Source of the DNA: Pilimelia columellifera
GTDB lineage: Bacteria > Actinomycetota > Actinomycetes > Mycobacteriales > Micromonosporaceae
Direction of reading: 5' to 3'
Length of the DNA stretch: 64,000 nucleotides
Assembly: GCF_039532605.1 (NCBI RefSeq)
Contig: NZ_BAAARY010000001.1
Location: forward strand, 565,859-629,858
Shown: in pieces, positions 27,628 through 40,027 of the stretch
How positions within the stretch are numbered: the stretch's first letter is position 1
Layout: each line of letters opens with the position of its first letter
The notes under the pieces: generated by a model
Seen by the model: only the letters and a program-made list of their open reading frames with translations
Databases searched by the model: none
Told to the model about the DNA's origin: nothing
Program-made: the position numbers and the translations under genes

Positions 27628-28373
27628 AGCAGCACCGCCGACACCTCGTACCGGCCGGCGGCCCCGCCGGAGATCCGGGCCCGGACAGTCCCGGCCCGGT
27701 CCGCGGTCAGCGTGCGGGTCCACGACCGGCCGGCCGGGACGGTGACGTAGTCGCTGGCCGGCTGGCTGCCCGGCAGCTCGACGACGACCACGTAGCTCAC
27801 CGGGCGTCCCTCCCGGTTGGTCAGGGACAGCTCCACCGTGCGGGACGCGCCGGGCGTCGGAGTCAACCCCACCTGGGTGATAACCGCGGCGTCCGCCCGC
27901 CGTTCGCTGTGGACGGCCACCGCCAACGCGCTGGCGCCGAGCACGACGGCCGCCACGACCCCGGCCACGGCGGCAACGGTGGGCGCGCTGGCACGGCCCG
28001 GCTGGCCGGGCGTCGCCGGCCGGCCGGGCGCCCCCCGGCGGCAGCGGATCAGGTCGATGACGGCCAGCGTCCCTGTTACCAGGCACAGCGCGCCGACCGT
28101 CCAACCCCGACTCGCGGGGACGTCGAACAGCTCGGCCAGCAGCGGCAGCGCCATGCTCAGGCACAGCGACCCGGCGACCGCCAGCGCGGCCCGGCGGCCG
28201 GCCGGGCCGCCGACCCCGGCGACCCGCAGCGCCAGCCATCCGGGCACGAAGCCGGCCAGGGCCAGCCCGGACGGGACCTGGACGAGCGGGAGACGCGCGA
28301 CGACGCCGACGGCGTACAACGCGCACAGAACCAACGCCGCCACCGCCGGCCCGCCAGCGCGCGCTCGGCTCAC
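27624..28373 (-). CDS. Membrane protein with exported C-terminal domain (DUF1616-like)
   Basis: A 249-residue protein with four or five N-terminal helices, a short Arg/Pro-rich cytoplasmic linker (about residues 110-135), another helix near 145 and a C-terminal extracytoplasmic beta-rich domain (VELSLTNREGRPVSYVVVVELPG, then a TRTLTADRAGTVRARISGG tail). The layout resembles DUF1616 proteins found in polysaccharide clusters, but I am not certain of the family. GTG 28373 is coupled to the upstream gene. Function unknown; context suggests glycan assembly or export. Confidence 0.65.
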   Translation of the reverse strand: MSRARAGGPAVAALVLCALYAVGVVARLPLVQVPSGLALAGFVPGWLALRVAGVGGPAGRRAALAVAGSLCLSMALPLLAELFDVPASRGWTVGALCLVTGTLAVIDLIRCRRGAPGRPATPGQPGRASAPTVAAVAGVVAAVVLGASALAVAVHSERRADAAVITQVGLTPTPGASRTVELSLTNREGRPVSYVVVVELPGSQPASDYVTVPAGRSWTRTLTADRAGTVRARISGGAAGRYEVSAVLL

Positions 28374-30199
28374 CAGGCGTACCGCGAGTTCGACAGGTCG
28401 TAGACCCGGATGACTCCGTCGTCGAAGGTGACGCCGACGCCCTCGACGGCCGCGAACTTCTCCAGCGCCCCGGCCGGCAACGGACGCGTCGGGTCGGCGT
28501 CCGACGGCGGCGGGTCGAGGAAGTAGCTGCCCCGCGGCGCGGGGACCTGGGTGAGACGCCGGTCGGCCACCACGTAGCGGATCCGCAGATCCTGCACGGC
28601 GCTGCGGTCGGCGTAGTCGAACCCCGGCCGGTGGAACAGGGCGGCGGCGTGGCCGACCGGGTCGAGGCCGCCGATCGTGCCGACGACGGTCTGGTTGCCG
28701 AAGTCGGCGACGAACCGTCCGCCGGCGGGCAGGCGCCGGCGGGACCACCAGCCGAGCTCCATGGTCCGGGTGTCGACCGCGGCCTCGTAACCGGCGGGCA
28801 GGTGCCGGCCGGGCAGACGTAGCCAGTACGGCGGCCACCCCGCGGTGAGGCCGCCGCAGAACACCACCATCAGCGCCGCGCCGACGCCGAGGCGCCACCG
28901 GCGGCCCGCCAGCGTCGCCGGCGGCAGCTGGGCGAGTCCGAGGGCCAGCGCCAACGCCACCAGCAGCGTCAGGTACGCCGGGGCGCGACCGGCCAGCTCC
29001 TCCCCGCGCGGGCTGACCACCCGGATGACGACGATGGCGCCCTCGACGGCGGTGACCGCCGCCATCGTCGCCGCGAGCAGCAGCCGGCGGGCCCGCAGCG
29101 CCCACCACCCCAGCGCCGCCGTGGCGCCGGCCAGCACCAGGATCGCCGCCAGCGACAGCGCCGTCTCCACCAGCGGCTTGGCGCCGGCCGAGCCGGCTAC
29201 AACGTCCGGACGGACCGCGCCGAGCCGGGCGAACGTCTGAGCCAGGGCCACCAACGGCCCGCCCAGGTAGTCGACCACCTGCGGGGCGACCAGCCAGACC
29301 CAGGCCGCGGCGAGCGCCCAGGCCCCGCCGGCCAGCGTCGCCAGCGGCCGAGCCGCCGGCCGCAGTCGCCGGATCGCCGCCCCGGCCGCCGCGGCCAGCG
29401 TCAGCAGCGCGAGGGCGACGACCATCGTCAGGTGGTGGGCGACCACGACGGCCCCGGCGAACAGCAGCCCGGCCGCCAGCCGTCGCGCCGGTCCGGCCGG
29501 CTGTCGGAGCAGGCTGACGGCCTGGGTCAGGCACAGCGCCAGCATCGGCAACGCCGGCGCGGTGTAGAGGAACATGGCGGTGAAGAAGCCGTGGTTGGGG
29601 TTGCACAGGTACACCAGGGCGGCCAGCGTCAACAGCTCCGGCCGGCTGGTGACCTCGCGCAGCAACAGCAGCAGCGCCGCGGTCAGCAGCATGGCGCTCG
29701 CGGCGCAGACCAGCACCGCTGCCGGGTGAAACGACAGGCCGGTGGCACGCATGACGGTCAGGGTCAGCGTCTCCAGGCCCGGGAAGCGGGGGCTGATCGG
29801 CAGGCTGTGGTTGGTCGGGAACTGGCGTCCGGCGTCGGCCATGCCGAGGGTGGTCTGCCAGTGCTGTAGCTCGTCGGCGAACCGGAAACGCAGCGGCGCG
29901 TACGCGAGCTTGATGACGAACTGGGCGGCGGTGAAGCCGAACACCGCCAGCAGCCGCCCGGCTGGCGAGACGCGTGGGCTGAGCACTGCCGCCGCGACGG
30001 CCCCGATGAGCAGCAGCTGGCCCGCCCAGTAGACCGGGTGCGCCCAGCCGGCCCCGGCGCGCGCGGCGGCGAACGCCACGCTGACGGTCAGCGCGGCCAG
30101 CCCGGCGCCGACCAGCGGCGCCACCGCCGGCCCCGCCAGCCGCCCGGGCGGCGCCGACGCCGGGGCGGTCGGCTCAGCCACGGCGTCCGCCGAGGACAC
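28370..30199 (-). CDS. Large polytopic membrane protein, probable GT-C-type glycosyltransferase
   Basis: A 609-residue protein with about 11-12 transmembrane helices followed by a soluble C-terminal domain of about 130 residues. After the second or third helix the first loop contains RFADELQHWQTTLG; such acidic residues in the first extracytoplasmic loop are typical of GT-C enzymes that use polyprenyl-phosphate sugars. GTG 30199 is given; GTG 30181, overlapping the upstream stop by 8 bp, is an equally good start. Coupled within the glycan operon. Sugar and acceptor unknown. Confidence 0.7.
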   Translation of the reverse strand: MSSADAVAEPTAPASAPPGRLAGPAVAPLVGAGLAALTVSVAFAAARAGAGWAHPVYWAGQLLLIGAVAAAVLSPRVSPAGRLLAVFGFTAAQFVIKLAYAPLRFRFADELQHWQTTLGMADAGRQFPTNHSLPISPRFPGLETLTLTVMRATGLSFHPAAVLVCAASAMLLTAALLLLLREVTSRPELLTLAALVYLCNPNHGFFTAMFLYTAPALPMLALCLTQAVSLLRQPAGPARRLAAGLLFAGAVVVAHHLTMVVALALLTLAAAAGAAIRRLRPAARPLATLAGGAWALAAAWVWLVAPQVVDYLGGPLVALAQTFARLGAVRPDVVAGSAGAKPLVETALSLAAILVLAGATAALGWWALRARRLLLAATMAAVTAVEGAIVVIRVVSPRGEELAGRAPAYLTLLVALALALGLAQLPPATLAGRRWRLGVGAALMVVFCGGLTAGWPPYWLRLPGRHLPAGYEAAVDTRTMELGWWSRRRLPAGGRFVADFGNQTVVGTIGGLDPVGHAAALFHRPGFDYADRSAVQDLRIRYVVADRRLTQVPAPRGSYFLDPPPSDADPTRPLPAGALEKFAAVEGVGVTFDDGVIRVYDLSNSRYAW

Positions 30200-31472
30200 C
30201 GCGGACGTACCGCCACGGTCCGACGGCCATGCCCCGCAGGTTCGCCCGCATCAGCTCCGGCGGCATGCCGTCCCGGACGCCCACGTTGCGCAGGCTGCCC
30301 GGCGACGCGACATCCCGCAGCGCGGTCGGCGCCAGGCCCAGCAGCGGCCACAGCAGACCGGGGCGACGGCGCAGGAGGCTGGCGTAGAAGGCGGTGAGGG
30401 CGACGCCGTAGCCGTGCAGCTGGGCGTGCAGGGCGGCCTCGTCCCGGCGGTGGAAGTGCCGCACCACCGCCGACGGCCGGTACAGCATCGTCCGGCCGGT
30501 CAGCAGCAGCCAGGTGAAGATCGCGGTGTCCTCGCCGCCGCAGGCGGGGGCGCCGGCGCCCAGGGCCGGGTCGAACCCGCCGATGTCCCGCAACGCCGCG
30601 GTCCGGAACGCCATGTTGGCGCCGACGCCGAACGGCGGCAGCGGGTACAGCGGGCTCTGCCGCATCTGTCCCGGATCGAACACCGCCGGGGTGAATCCGC
30701 GACCCTTGCTGTGCCCGCCGAACGCCTCGTACCAGGCCTGCGCCGCGGTGGCGATCTCGGCGGGGACGACCAGGCCGGACATGCCGGCGGCGTCCGGGCG
30801 TTCGGCGAAGCCGCGGACCACCTCGGTCACCCAGTGCCGGTCGGCGATCTCGTCGTCGTCGATCCAGGCGACCAGTTCGGTGTCCACCTCGGCCAGCGCC
30901 CGGTTACGGGCATGCGAGAGCCCTGGTGTCGTGGCCACGATCCGCCGCACCGGATGTGGTCCGGTGTGCGCGGCGACCACCTCGGCGGTGGCGGCGGAGG
31001 TGGGGGCGTTGTCGACGACCAGGATCCGGGTCCGCGGGTAGGTCTGCCGGGCGAGGCTGTCCAGGCAGACGCGCAGCGGCCCGGGGCGCTCCCGGGTGCA
31101 GACGACGACGGTCACCGCCGGCCCGTCGTCCAGCGCCGCCCGCCGGCCGGCCGGGAACGCGGTCGGGCCGGCCGGACCGGCCCCGGACACCAGTCGGCCC
31201 GGGTCGGCGTCCGGCCATCGTCGGGTGATCGCCTCCGAGCACTGTCGCCACACGGCGGCGGCGATGTCGGCGGCGGCCAGTCCGTCGCCCAGGGGCACGG
31301 TGACCAGCCCCAACGGCTCGGTGTGCAGGCGCGCCAGCAGCCAAGCCCGGCCACGGCGGACGCCGTCCGGGCCGGGGTTGGGCAGGTCGGCCATGCCGTC
31401 GGCCAGCTCCACATCGGCGACCAGGTCCGGCGGGGCGCCGACGTCGGGACCGGCCGGTTGGGGCGCGTTCAC
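30174..31472 (-). CDS. Family 2 glycosyltransferase, galactofuranosyl/rhamnosyl-like architecture
   Basis: A 432-residue enzyme with an N-terminal region of about 115 residues before the GT-A domain (VTVVVCTRERPGPLRVCLDSL; LVAWIDDDEIADRHWV with DxD; GGEDTAIFTWLLLTGR as ED motif; RHFHRRDEAALHAQ). GTG 31472 overlaps the stop of the upstream GT4 gene. It is the fourth gene of the glycan operon. The sugar transferred cannot be inferred. Confidence 0.85.
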   Translation of the reverse strand: MNAPQPAGPDVGAPPDLVADVELADGMADLPNPGPDGVRRGRAWLLARLHTEPLGLVTVPLGDGLAAADIAAAVWRQCSEAITRRWPDADPGRLVSGAGPAGPTAFPAGRRAALDDGPAVTVVVCTRERPGPLRVCLDSLARQTYPRTRILVVDNAPTSAATAEVVAAHTGPHPVRRIVATTPGLSHARNRALAEVDTELVAWIDDDEIADRHWVTEVVRGFAERPDAAGMSGLVVPAEIATAAQAWYEAFGGHSKGRGFTPAVFDPGQMRQSPLYPLPPFGVGANMAFRTAALRDIGGFDPALGAGAPACGGEDTAIFTWLLLTGRTMLYRPSAVVRHFHRRDEAALHAQLHGYGVALTAFYASLLRRRPGLLWPLLGLAPTALRDVASPGSLRNVGVRDGMPPELMRANLRGMAVGPWRYVRGVLGGRRG

Positions 31473-32635
31473 GCGGCGGCCGGCTTGGCGCGGTCGCCGG
31501 TGACCTCGGCGAACAGACGGTGGTAGGCGTCGACGACCTCGGTCCAACTACGCGGGTCCGCGAACCGGCCGCCGGCCAGCGGCAGCGCCCGGCAGATCGC
31601 CGCGGCCAGGGCGTCCGGATCAGCGGGGGGAGCGAAGACCGCACCGGCGTAACCCTCGGCCGCCTCGCGCAGCCCGCCCACGTCGCTGACGACCACCGGC
31701 AGGCCGGCAGCCATGGCGACGTGCAGCGGACCGGACGCTGACGAGCGCCGGTACGGCAGCGCCACGACGTCGGCGGCGGCGAAGTGCCCGGCCACCTCGG
31801 CGTCGGTGACGTACCGGTTCACCACGGTGATCCGGTCCCGGCGCGGCGAGCGTTCGACGGCGGTCAGCGGCGCGGTCCACCCTTCCCACGTCTCGCCGAC
31901 GATGACCAGCCGGAGCCGGTCGGCCACCGGCGCGTCTAGCCGCTCGAACGCCGCCACCAGGTCCTCCACCCCCTTGTAGGGGCGGATCACGCCGAAGTAG
32001 AGCAGGGTGATGATCCCGTCGTCGGCGGCCTGCGGACGTGGCGCCGGCCGGTGGTGGTCGTACGGGCCGTGCGGGGCCAGGGCGGTGGGCGCGGCGGCGA
32101 TGGGGTAGTGCCGGGCGAGCTCGCGGCGGTCGAAGTCGCTGTGCACGACATGGCCGTCGACGTTCCTGAGCAGGAGGCCCATCACCGTCTGCACATAACG
32201 GCGGGCGCCGGGGATCCGCAGCTCGCCGGTGTCCTGGACCTCGTGCCACTCCAGTAGCACCCGGGCGCCGCGACGACGGGCGTACCAGGCCAGCAACGCG
32301 TAGCTGTGCAGGACAGCGCCGGTCCACCACTGGAGCACCAGCAGGTCCGGCGCCTGCCGGCGCAGGAACCGCAGCGCCGCTGGCAGGGTGCGCCACCAGC
32401 TCCAGTCGAGTCCGTCGTGGACGGCCACCGCGGGATCGTAGCGCAGGTCATGAACGGGCACCCCGACCCGGCGCCGACCCGGGTAGAGCACGGCCGGGAT
32501 GAGCTGGCGCATGAGCAGGGCGGAGACCGCGCCCCGTTCGGCGAGGGCGTTGGCCACCCGGCAGGTGTAGTAACTGATCCCGGAGGTGAACCGGAACCCG
32601 GCGCCCACCACCGTGACCCGTCGGGGTGGGCTCAT
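31469..32635 (-). CDS. Family 4 glycosyltransferase
   Basis: A 388-residue GT-B enzyme. The N-terminal GAGFRFTSGISYYTCRVANAL loop binds the acceptor side; the C-terminal half shows LLYFGVIRPYKGVEDLVAAFERL, VVNRYVTDAEVAGHFAAADVVALPYRRSSASG and GLPVVVSDVGGLREA, the retaining GT4 signature with its catalytic glutamate region replaced by the SSASGPLHVAMAAG stretch. ATG 32635 overlaps the preceding stop by ATGA. Confidence 0.87.
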   Translation of the reverse strand: MSPPRRVTVVGAGFRFTSGISYYTCRVANALAERGAVSALLMRQLIPAVLYPGRRRVGVPVHDLRYDPAVAVHDGLDWSWWRTLPAALRFLRRQAPDLLVLQWWTGAVLHSYALLAWYARRRGARVLLEWHEVQDTGELRIPGARRYVQTVMGLLLRNVDGHVVHSDFDRRELARHYPIAAAPTALAPHGPYDHHRPAPRPQAADDGIITLLYFGVIRPYKGVEDLVAAFERLDAPVADRLRLVIVGETWEGWTAPLTAVERSPRRDRITVVNRYVTDAEVAGHFAAADVVALPYRRSSASGPLHVAMAAGLPVVVSDVGGLREAAEGYAGAVFAPPADPDALAAAICRALPLAGGRFADPRSWTEVVDAYHRLFAEVTGDRAKPAAA

Positions 32636-33690
32636 CGGCTGGACGCGGCGTCGACCGGTCGCGCCGCGCACTCACAGGCCGCCACCGCGACGGCGGCGGG
32701 AGCGGCGGCGGGCCGGGCCGCGTCGCCGCGACGGCGCAGCCGCTCGGTGAGCAGCGTGCGTAACACCCGCAGGCCGTCGCGGGGGGCGCTGAGGTTGCTG
32801 ACCCCGTGCAGCCGGCACAGCTCCACGCTGGCCACCTCCCGCACCCGCAGACCGGCCAGCGCCACCCGGCAGTTGAGGACGGTCTCGATCTCGAAGCCGT
32901 CGCCCCAGCGCAGCCGATCACCGGCCGGGTAGTGGTCCGGCAGCCGCAGCGCCGGCAGGATGTCCCGCCAGAACGCGTTGTAGCCGTAACACAGATCGGT
33001 GTAACGGGTCCGGTACAGCAGGTTGGTAAGCCAGGTCAGCGCCTGGTTCCCCCAACCCCGGACCCGGGTCAGATCCTCGCTGCCGCCGCCGGCGACGGCC
33101 CGGCTGCCCTTGGCGAAGTCGGCGCCGTCGCGCAACGCCGCCACGAACCGCGGGATCTCGGCCGGGTCGGCCGAGCCGTCGGCGTCGAACATGACGACGA
33201 TGTCACCGGTGGCCGCGGCGAAGCCACAGACCAGGGCGTTGCCCTTGCCACGGCGGGTCTGCTGGACCACCACCGCGTCCGGGCGGGCACGTAGCGCGGC
33301 GGCGATGGTGTCGTCGTCGGAGTGTCCGTCGACGATGACCACCTGGTGCTCGGCGGGAAGTCGGGGCAGCACCACGGCGAGGTTGCGGGCCTCGTTGCGG
33401 GCCGGCACGACCACCGTGACCGTCGGGCACTCGGGGGGGCGCGGACGGTCAGCGTGGGCGCCGGCCGGGACACCACCACCGACGCCGGAACCGCGGGCAC
33501 CGGTCCGGTCCGCAGTGCGCGCAGTCGGCGCCGGGCCGGTAGTGCTGGTGCGCGCGGCGGGAGTGGCCGCAGACGCAGACGCCGAACACCGACAGGCACC
33601 TCCGCTGGACGAGTCGAGCCCGTCCAGGGTAGGGCGTGGCGGCCAGGTCGACGTCCTGCCGCGGGGGACGGCGCGCCGGCTGCCGGTCAC
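32632..33690 (-). CDS. Family 2 glycosyltransferase (dolichyl-phosphate mannose synthase-like) with long N-terminal extension
   Basis: A 352-residue protein. From about residue 88 it is a DPM/DPG synthase-like GT2: TVTVVVPARNEARNLAVVLPRL, VMFDADGSADPAEIPRFV (DAD), FAKGSRAVAGG and YGYNAFWRD. These enzymes usually charge a polyprenyl phosphate with a sugar, which would serve the GT-C protein downstream. The first 87 residues are Ala/Thr/Gly/Arg-rich, low-complexity and unlike the family; GTG 33690 is kept because it overlaps the upstream stop by GTGA, but an internal start near the domain is possible. Confidence 0.82.
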   Translation of the reverse strand: MTGSRRAVPRGRTSTWPPRPTLDGLDSSSGGACRCSASASAATPAARTSTTGPAPTARTADRTGARGSGVGGGVPAGAHADRPRPPECPTVTVVVPARNEARNLAVVLPRLPAEHQVVIVDGHSDDDTIAAALRARPDAVVVQQTRRGKGNALVCGFAAATGDIVVMFDADGSADPAEIPRFVAALRDGADFAKGSRAVAGGGSEDLTRVRGWGNQALTWLTNLLYRTRYTDLCYGYNAFWRDILPALRLPDHYPAGDRLRWGDGFEIETVLNCRVALAGLRVREVASVELCRLHGVSNLSAPRDGLRVLRTLLTERLRRRGDAARPAAAPAAVAVAACECAARPVDAASSR

Positions 33691-34733
33691 GTCAGATCGA
33701 CCGCGGCGACGACGCCGCCGGTCTGACTGGCCGCGTACACCCGGTCGCGGGTGGCGTCGATCGCCAGGCCGAGGGTGGCCGGCACGGCGTCGACCCGGCG
33801 GACGGTGTGGGTGTCGCTGTCGATGATCGACACACCGCCGGCGGGGGTGAAGTGGGCGACATAGATCCTGTTGGTAAGTGGGTTGGCCTCGACGGACACC
33901 GGGGCCTCGCCGACGGTCGCCCGGCCGACCACGGTGTGTGAGCCGCCGTCGAGCACGCTCACCGTGCCGCTGGCGTAGTTGGAGACGTACACCTTCCCGG
34001 TGACCGGGTTGACCGCGATGCCCAGCGCGTACGGCTCGACCGGGACCGTGTCGATGACCTGGTCGGTGTCGCCGTCGATGACCGAGACCGAGGTGCCGTC
34101 GGCGCGGCGGGCGGCGTTGGCGACGTACACCCGGTTGGTCTCAGGGTTGACCGCCACCTTGGCCGGCTCGACCGGGCCAATCGTGATCATCTTGAGCAGG
34201 TTCAGGGTGCGGGCGTCGAGGACGGCGACCTGACCCTGGTTGGTCAGGGTGACGTACAGCTTGCCGGTGGCGGGGTTGACCGCCATGCCCCGGGGCTGGC
34301 CGTCGAGCGTGACGCCGGCCGTGACCTGTAGCCCCCGGGCGTCGATCTTGACGACGGAACGGGTGAAGAGCTGGTCACCGGCGTACAACAGCGGCTTGGT
34401 CGGGTGGGCGGTGAGGCCGAAGGGGCTGACCTGGCCTAGGTCGATCTCCCCGACGACGGCGCTGGCGTCGCCGTCGATGGCGAAGACACGGCGGCGCGGC
34501 TCGCGGTCGCTGACCCGCCACGGGTTGCCGACGAAGACCTGGCCCAGCGACGGGACGGCGGCCAGCTCGTACAGGGCGCTCCCGTCGGTGACGACCTGAA
34601 CCTGGTTGTCGCGACGGCGGCGGGCGGGCGCGGCGGTAGCTGCACCGGGCAGGGTCACGGCCGTGGCTGCCACGACGGCGCCGGCCAGAATCGAGCGACG
34701 GGAGAGGCTGACGGTGGCGTGGGGGTGCGGCAC
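33687..34733 (-). CDS. Tat-exported YncE-like beta-propeller protein
   Basis: A 348-residue secreted protein. The N-terminus has a twin-arginine signal (SLSRRSILAGAVVAAT, ending GAATAAPA). The mature part has repeated 40-residue blades of YVTN/YncE type (GMAVNPATGKLYVT, KVAVNPETNRVYVAN, GIAVNPVTGKVYVSN, VEANPLTNRIYVAH). GTG 34733 is chosen for a GAGGAG site 6 bp upstream; a TTG at 34757 is possible. It heads the eight-gene glycan operon, right behind an iron box. Such propellers bind ligands or other proteins; the ligand here is unknown. Confidence 0.8.
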   Translation of the reverse strand: MPHPHATVSLSRRSILAGAVVAATAVTLPGAATAAPARRRRDNQVQVVTDGSALYELAAVPSLGQVFVGNPWRVSDREPRRRVFAIDGDASAVVGEIDLGQVSPFGLTAHPTKPLLYAGDQLFTRSVVKIDARGLQVTAGVTLDGQPRGMAVNPATGKLYVTLTNQGQVAVLDARTLNLLKMITIGPVEPAKVAVNPETNRVYVANAARRADGTSVSVIDGDTDQVIDTVPVEPYALGIAVNPVTGKVYVSNYASGTVSVLDGGSHTVVGRATVGEAPVSVEANPLTNRIYVAHFTPAGGVSIIDSDTHTVRRVDAVPATLGLAIDATRDRVYAASQTGGVVAAVDLT

Positions 34734-34771
34734 GACGTGCTCCTCGCGTAGGAACAATGACGGGCGTCAAC

Positions 34772-34790
34772 GTAGCTAAGGCTTGCCTTA
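34772..34790 (-). promoter_or_regulatory. Iron box upstream of the glycan operon
   Basis: Read on the plus strand: GTAGCTAAGGCTTGCCTTA. It fits TWAGGTWAGSCTWACCTWA at 16 of 19 positions by my count, with a TAAGGC/GCCTTA core dyad. It ends about 40 bp before the beta-propeller GTG start, so the whole glycosyltransferase/flippase operon is predicted to be iron-repressed. It also lies 29 bp beyond the entF stop, but entF reads toward it and would not be controlled by it. Confidence 0.7.
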
Positions 34791-34818
34791 TCTGTCCAAC
34801 CGTGGGATGAGGCTCACG

Positions 34819-38679
<3,861 letters not shown>

Positions 38680-38728
38680 CGGTGACCTCCGGGGTGGTCG
38701 GAACGTCCGGACGACAACCGCGTCCGGG

Positions 38729-38747
38729 CGCGGTTAGGCTAACCTAA
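38729..38747 (+). promoter_or_regulatory. Iron box between entF and fes
   Basis: CGCGGTTAGGCTAACCTAA, with a perfect central palindrome TTAGGCTAACCTAA; 16 of 19 positions fit the DtxR/IdeR dyad. It lies 50 bp from the entF start and 42 bp from the fes start, in a 109-bp divergent intergenic region, and is the clearest iron operator of the window. Confidence 0.82.
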
Positions 38748-38788
38748 TCGATTGGCGACGATCCTGTCCCATCCGCGAAGGCCGATAC

Positions 38789-40027
38789 GTGACCAGCTAC
38801 CCGCCCGTTGGCGATCCCCGTTCCTGCGTGCCGCCGGACCGGCCCCGTCCGGATCCGCCGCCGTTGGCGCAGAGCCCGGCCGTGGCGGCGCTGACCCGCG
38901 ACCCGTCACGGCTGCCGGAGTTCTGGGCGGACGTGGTTCGGGCCGGCACACCGCTGATCGAGCCGGACCCCGTGGATCCGGGGCACGTCATCGTCACGTT
39001 CCTCTGGCGCGGCCGGGCCGGCGAGGTGCTGGTGCTGGCCAACAAGCTGACCGACCGGTTCGACCTGGCCGCCAGCCGGATGCGGCGGCTCGACGGCGCC
39101 GACCTGTGGTGGTTGTCGTACCGCCTGCCGCGAGGCTGGCGGGGCAGCTACCACTTCGCGGTCCGGGCCAGCGCCGGCCACGGGTTCGGCTGGGTGCGCT
39201 CCAGTCTGCGCCCGGACCCGCACAACGACCGCGTGCTGCCCCGCGACCACGGCCCGCCGGCCTCGATCGCCGAGACCGTCGCCCTGACCGGGGGACGTCC
39301 ATGGCAGGCCCGGCCTGGCGTGCCGACCGGCATGCTGACGGTCGGTGACGTTCCGAGCGCGCGCCTCGCCGGCGCCAGACGGGTGTGGCGGTACGTTCCG
39401 GCAGCGTCCGGGCCGTACCGGACGCTGGTGCTGCTCGACGGCCAGATCTGGGGGCCGTTGCTGCCGGTGGCCCCGCTGCTGGACAACCTCATCGCCGACG
39501 GCGCCCTGCCGCCGGTGGTGGTCCTCATGCCCGACTCGGGCGAGGGGCCGGGGCGGGCCGGCGACTACGCCTGCCGGGACGCGTTCGCCGACTTCCTGGC
39601 CGACGAGGTCATCTCGGCTGCCGGGCTGCCGCTGGTCGGCGGTCCGGACGGGACAGTGGTGGCCGGACAGAGCCTGGGCGGGTTGGCCGCCGCGCACGCA
39701 GCGTTACGGCGGCCGGACCGGTTCGGTGCGGTTCTCACCCACTCCGGGGCCTACTGGTGGCCCAACGCCGAGGGCGCGGAACCGCAGTGGCTCGCTGAGG
39801 AGATCCGCCGGCGCCGACGGGCCCCGCTGCGCTGGGACCTCTCGGTCGGCCAGAACGAGTGGATCAGTCTGACGCCGCACCGTCGACTGCGTGACGCGCT
39901 CATCGATGCCGGCCACCGGGTCCATTACGAGGAGTACCCCGGTGGTCACGACCGGGCCTGCTGGCGTGAGCTGCTCGGGCCGGCGTTGGCCCGGGTGTTC
40001 GGCGACGGCCCGGGCCTCGGCGTCTAG
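38789..40027 (+). CDS. fes: Enterochelin esterase-like siderophore hydrolase
   Basis: A 412-residue two-domain esterase. The N-terminal domain (about residues 40-150, FLWRGRAGEVLVLANKLTD and WWLSYRLPRGWRGSYHF) is the enterochelin-esterase N-terminal fold; the C-terminal alpha/beta hydrolase has VVLMPDSGEGPGR, nucleophile GQSLGG and histidine GGHDRACW. It would cleave the serine trilactone of the ferric siderophore to release iron in the cytoplasm; no signal peptide is seen. GTG 38789 has a GAAGG site. Its presence fits the trilactone predicted from entF. Confidence 0.88.
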   Translation: MTSYPPVGDPRSCVPPDRPRPDPPPLAQSPAVAALTRDPSRLPEFWADVVRAGTPLIEPDPVDPGHVIVTFLWRGRAGEVLVLANKLTDRFDLAASRMRRLDGADLWWLSYRLPRGWRGSYHFAVRASAGHGFGWVRSSLRPDPHNDRVLPRDHGPPASIAETVALTGGRPWQARPGVPTGMLTVGDVPSARLAGARRVWRYVPAASGPYRTLVLLDGQIWGPLLPVAPLLDNLIADGALPPVVVLMPDSGEGPGRAGDYACRDAFADFLADEVISAAGLPLVGGPDGTVVAGQSLGGLAAAHAALRRPDRFGAVLTHSGAYWWPNAEGAEPQWLAEEIRRRRRAPLRWDLSVGQNEWISLTPHRRLRDALIDAGHRVHYEEYPGGHDRACWRELLGPALARVFGDGPGLGV

